This document shows, one piece after another, positions 61,270 through 64,000 of a stretch of 64,000 bases of DNA. Positions within the stretch are counted from its first letter, which is position 1; each line of letters starts with the position of its first letter. Location of the stretch: contig JAWKRB010000024.1 in the NCBI GenBank assembly GCA_041389885.1, forward strand, positions 73,722 through 137,721, in the 5' to 3' direction. The notes beneath the pieces are model-generated. The model did no database searches and was not told the origin of the DNA. It worked only from the letters and a program-made list of their open reading frames with translations. This DNA comes from JAWKRB01 sp041389885. Lineage in GTDB: Bacteria; Myxococcota_A; Polyangia; Polyangiales; Ga0077539. The position numbers were made by a program, and so were the translations under genes.

Positions 61270-62804
61270 CAGTTGGCCTCGAAGGTGAGGGTGACCGCGG
61301 GGGAGACGCCCACGCGCACGAAGGTCGGGCCGCCGTCGGTGACCCGGCGGGTCTGCCCGCTCTTGCCGCAGAAGCCCACGCCGTGCGCCTCGACCTCGCC
61401 GGCGTAGCCCTCGACGGTCTTAAGGCAGCCCGCGGTGAGGGCGGTGAAGTTCCCAGGGGAGATCATCTCGTCGGTGACCTTGCCGGCGCGCACGAGGTAG
61501 CCGTACTGCGTCGACGAGCTCATCCCGTCCTTCGACACGGCGCCGCCGAGGGAGCCGTAGAGCAGCACGCCCAGCTCCACGCCCTGCAAGAGCTCGTCGA
61601 GGGACGACTTCCAGTGGGGCCCCGGCGCGGGGCACAGGGTGGTGTTGCGCATCCGCACGATGCGCCGCTCGCCGAGGTCCGAGAAGCCGTTGCCCGTGGG
61701 CGCGACGCCGTAGCGGTGGGCGGTCTCGCGGCTGTGCATCATCCCCACGATGCGGCCGCCCTCGACGAGCACGGTGTTCTGCACCTCGACGCCCTCGTCG
61801 TCGATCAGCTCGGTGCCGAAGCCCTTGTCCCGCAAGGGGTTGCCCGCGGCGTCGGGGGCGGGCCCGTCGACGATGCGCACCACCGAGGAGCCCAGGGGCT
61901 CGACCCGAGCGGTGCCGTCGGGGGCCACGATCGCGGAGCCGTCGGCGCGGATGATGTCGGCCTCGATGGGGTGCCCGAGGCCCTCGTGGATGAACACCAG
62001 CGAGGAGTTGTGGAGCACGTAGTGGGTGACCCGAGCGCGCTCGTCGTCGGTGAGCGGGCGCGCGTCGAGGAGGGCCACGGCGCGGTCGCGCTCCTCGCGG
62101 AGGGAGCGCGCGACGTGCGGGGTGAGGGCGCCGTCGCGGAGGTAGAAGGTCATGCTCGCGGCCTCGCCGAAGCGCACGCGAGTGCGGGTCTGCTTCTGGC
62201 CCCGGAGCGCGCGAAAGGTCACCTGGAGGAACGACACGGGCATCACCTGGGTCTTGAAGACCCCGTCGGTGTCGGCGACCCATTTCTCTTCGACCTGGGT
62301 CCACGACCACAGCTCGGGCTTCACGGTGACGGCGTCGGTGTTGGCCTCGGCGGCGAGGGCGGCGACGGCGTCGGCGAGGGCGACGAAGACCGCGGTGGGG
62401 TCGGCGTCGCGGGGGTCGAGGTCGACGGCGATCCCGTAGCGCTCGCGGGAGGGGTTGGGGATGGGCGCGAGGCCGAACTCGGGGGACGGGGGCTCGGCGG
62501 CGAGGGCGCGGGCGGCGCGGTCGACGGCGTCGACGAGCTGCTCGGGCTCGATGTCGCCCACGCGCACGCCGACGTGACGTCCTTCGGCGCCCACGAGGCG
62601 CACCTGCGCGGCGCCCTTGATCGACGCGGGCTTCACGAGGCGCTGCCCGTCGCTCATGAGGTTGAGCTCGGATTTGTACACGCGCTCGTACACGGCGTCG
62701 GCGTACTCGGCGACCTCGCGCGCGCGGGCCAGGGCCGCGTCGAGGGACCTGCGCACCGCCGCGTCGCCGCGCGGCGTGGGCGAGGCGCTGAAGGGCTCGT
62801 TCAT
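61269..62804 (-). CDS. tldD: TldD metalloprotease
   Basis: The 511-residue protein has the zinc motif in HNSSLVFIHEGLGHPIEADI (HExxxH as in TldD), followed by IVGMMHSRETAHRYGVAPTG and NTTLCPAPG. These are characteristic of TldD, which with TldE forms a barrel-like protease open only to unfolded peptides. It is placed between a quinone reductase (1 base away) and pmbA (1-base overlap), so the three form an operon. The enzyme should be active as the zinc and catalytic residues are present. Confidence 0.92.
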   Translation of the reverse strand: MNEPFSASPTPRGDAAVRRSLDAALARAREVAEYADAVYERVYKSELNLMSDGQRLVKPASIKGAAQVRLVGAEGRHVGVRVGDIEPEQLVDAVDRAARALAAEPPSPEFGLAPIPNPSRERYGIAVDLDPRDADPTAVFVALADAVAALAAEANTDAVTVKPELWSWTQVEEKWVADTDGVFKTQVMPVSFLQVTFRALRGQKQTRTRVRFGEAASMTFYLRDGALTPHVARSLREERDRAVALLDARPLTDDERARVTHYVLHNSSLVFIHEGLGHPIEADIIRADGSAIVAPDGTARVEPLGSSVVRIVDGPAPDAAGNPLRDKGFGTELIDDEGVEVQNTVLVEGGRIVGMMHSRETAHRYGVAPTGNGFSDLGERRIVRMRNTTLCPAPGPHWKSSLDELLQGVELGVLLYGSLGGAVSKDGMSSSTQYGYLVRAGKVTDEMISPGNFTALTAGCLKTVEGYAGEVEAHGVGFCGKSGQTRRVTDGGPTFVRVGVSPAVTLTFEAN

Positions 62805-62805
62805 G

Positions 62806-63822
62806 TCAGTTGCTCTCAGGGGTGGGTGACTCGGGCTGCCAGGTGAGAACCAGCTTTCCGAAGGTTTCGTTCCGCTCCATGCGGCGGTGGGCCTCGACGA
62901 TGTCGCGCATGGGCATGGTCGCGTCGACCACGGGGCGCAGCGCGCGGTCGACGAAGCGCGGGAGCAGCGCGCGCGAGAACCTCTGCGCGAGGGCGATCTT
63001 CTCCTCGAGGGGCCGCGAGCGCAGCACCGAGCCGATGAGCGTGGCCCGCTGCCGCAGCAGCAGCGCGAGGGGGAGCTCGCTCAGCACGCCGCCGACGGTG
63101 CCGATGGCGACGATCCTCCCGCGCAGGGCCAGGGCGCGAATCGACTCGGGGATGTACGGGCCGCCGACGCCGTCGAGGCAGAGCTCCGCGCCGCGCCCCT
63201 CGGTGTGCCGACGCACGGCCTCGGCGAAGGCGTCTCCCTCGGCGAGGATGACGTCGAAGCCCATGTCCTGCAGGCGCTTCTGCTTCGCGGGGGTGCGCAC
63301 GGTGCCCAGGGGCGTCGCCCCCACGGCGCGGGCGATCTGCATCGCCGCGGTGCCCACCCCGCTGGCCGCGGCGTGCACGAGGGCGACCTCGCCCACCGAG
63401 AGCCCGCCCTGGAGCACCATCGCGTCGTAGGCGGTGAAGAACGCCTCGGGGATCGCCGCGGCGTCGACGAGGCTCATGGAGCGGGGCACGCGCACCAGCT
63501 CGCGCTCGTGGGCGACGACGGCGGTGCACATGGCGCCGCCGGCCACCACGCCCATCACCCGGTCGCCGACTTCGAAGCGCGTCGCGCCGGGGCCGAGCCG
63601 CGACACGGTCCCCGCGAACTCGAGGCCGGGGATCTCGGCGGAGAAGCCCGCGGGGGGACCATAGACCCCGCGGCGTTGGAGCAGATCCGCGCGGTTGAGC
63701 CCGGCGGCGGCGACGTCCACCGCGACCTCGCCGTACCCCGGCTCGCGCACCTCCACCTCGCGGAGCGTGAGGACCTCGGGATCGCCGGGTTGCGTGATCC
63801 AGACTGCGCGGGCGCTGATCAT
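62806..63822 (-). CDS. NAD(P)H:quinone oxidoreductase (MDR family, PIG3-like)
   Basis: The 338-residue medium-chain dehydrogenase/reductase contains DVAAAGLNRADLLQRRGVYG (the GNRADLLQR-type motif of PIG3/quinone reductases), PGLEFAGTVSRLGPGATRFE, the nucleotide-binding ALVHAAASGVGTAAMQIARA (GxGxxA-type) and LCLDGVGGPYIPES. No structural zinc cysteines are seen, as expected for the quinone-reductase branch. First gene of the tldD-pmbA operon. Confidence 0.88.
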   Translation of the reverse strand: MISARAVWITQPGDPEVLTLREVEVREPGYGEVAVDVAAAGLNRADLLQRRGVYGPPAGFSAEIPGLEFAGTVSRLGPGATRFEVGDRVMGVVAGGAMCTAVVAHERELVRVPRSMSLVDAAAIPEAFFTAYDAMVLQGGLSVGEVALVHAAASGVGTAAMQIARAVGATPLGTVRTPAKQKRLQDMGFDVILAEGDAFAEAVRRHTEGRGAELCLDGVGGPYIPESIRALALRGRIVAIGTVGGVLSELPLALLLRQRATLIGSVLRSRPLEEKIALAQRFSRALLPRFVDRALRPVVDATMPMRDIVEAHRRMERNETFGKLVLTWQPESPTPESN

Positions 63823-63861
63823 GGCGCGGGAGGGTAGACCCTCTGGGCGCGCGGGGTGAAG

Positions 63862-64000
63862 TCAGGCCGCGGGCTTCGCCTTGGGCTTCTTCTTGGGCTC
63901 GGGCTTCGCCTTCGGCGCCGGGGCGGGCTTCTTCTTGGCCTCGGGCTTCTTCTTGGCCTCGGGCTTCGCCTTCGGCGCCGGGGCGGGCTTCTTGGGCTCG
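63862..64000 (-). CDS. C-terminus of a Lys/Pro/Ala-rich protein, running off the window
   Basis: Only the last 45 codons are present. They encode repeats of PEAKKKP and PAPAPKAKPE and end KAKPAA. Such basic, Pro/Ala-rich tails occur in histone H1-like or DNA-binding proteins and in some membrane-linked proteins; the rest of the gene is outside the window. Confidence 0.6.
   Translation of the reverse strand, partial: EPKKPAPAPKAKPEAKKKPEAKKKPAPAPKAKPEPKKKPKAKPAA

Overview
The DNA is very GC-rich, with long antisense open frames, frequent GTG/TTG starts and 4-base GTGA/ATGA gene overlaps. Several exported proteins carry Asp/Pro-rich linkers, and one has a Cys-rich/hydrophobic/Arg-rich tail like the MYXO-CTERM signal. 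Together with methylmalonyl-CoA mutase, a fused acyl-CoA mutase (IcmF), TldD/PmbA and RIO kinase genes this points to a Myxococcota chromosome (Polyangia-like). That is inference from gene content; no rRNA or marker gene is present.

Layout. 0-7.7 kb: partial methyltransferase, kinase remnant, secreted phosphodiester glycosidase, PIN protein, zinc-ribbon/scramblase fusion, TerB-like and unknown proteins. 7.8-14.6 kb: acyl-ACP thioesterase; a translationally coupled AAA ATPase plus CHAT/caspase-like protein that looks like a two-gene defence module; a GNAT; a TetR/PEP-dikinase operon. 14.7-16.3 kb: MITE-like element, small secreted protein, outer-membrane-type protein. 16.6-24.9 kb: lipoprotein plus ketosynthase, then mutA-mutB-meaB for methylmalonyl-CoA isomerisation, then a Uma2 nuclease. 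25-32 kb: accessory island with a gene split by a 258-bp element, an IS4-type transposase remnant, and an integron (intI at 31.0-31.9 kb, candidate attI at 30.8 kb, two attC-bounded cassettes running left on the minus strand and carrying AAA+PIN and PIN+antitoxin modules). 32-41 kb: GH18-like lipoprotein, icmF with a broken mutase half, transketolase extended by a REP doublet, broken polysaccharide polymerase. 41.9-48.8 kb: MMPL exporter, TerB, lipoprotein, then a run of MITE insertions with 8-bp target duplications, one of them in frame inside an AAA ATPase. 48.8-64 kb: radical SAM protein, arsM-sigZ, twin cation/proton antiporters, SSB-tip protein, RIO kinase, NTPase and release-factor-like pair, pmbA-tldD-quinone reductase operon, and a Lys/Pro/Ala-rich tail of a protein running off the window.

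Two themes run through the window. First, it is dense in non-autonomous elements: at least three families with terminal inverted repeats, several with target duplications that can be read directly. Second, many genes between about 25.8 and 35.1 kb, plus those at 15.4, 39.7-40.6 and 47.6 kb, need single-base indels to restore conserved reading frames. Either this stretch has sequence errors or it holds many recent pseudogenes; raw reads would decide. Coordinates of frameshifted genes span the whole reconstructed gene.
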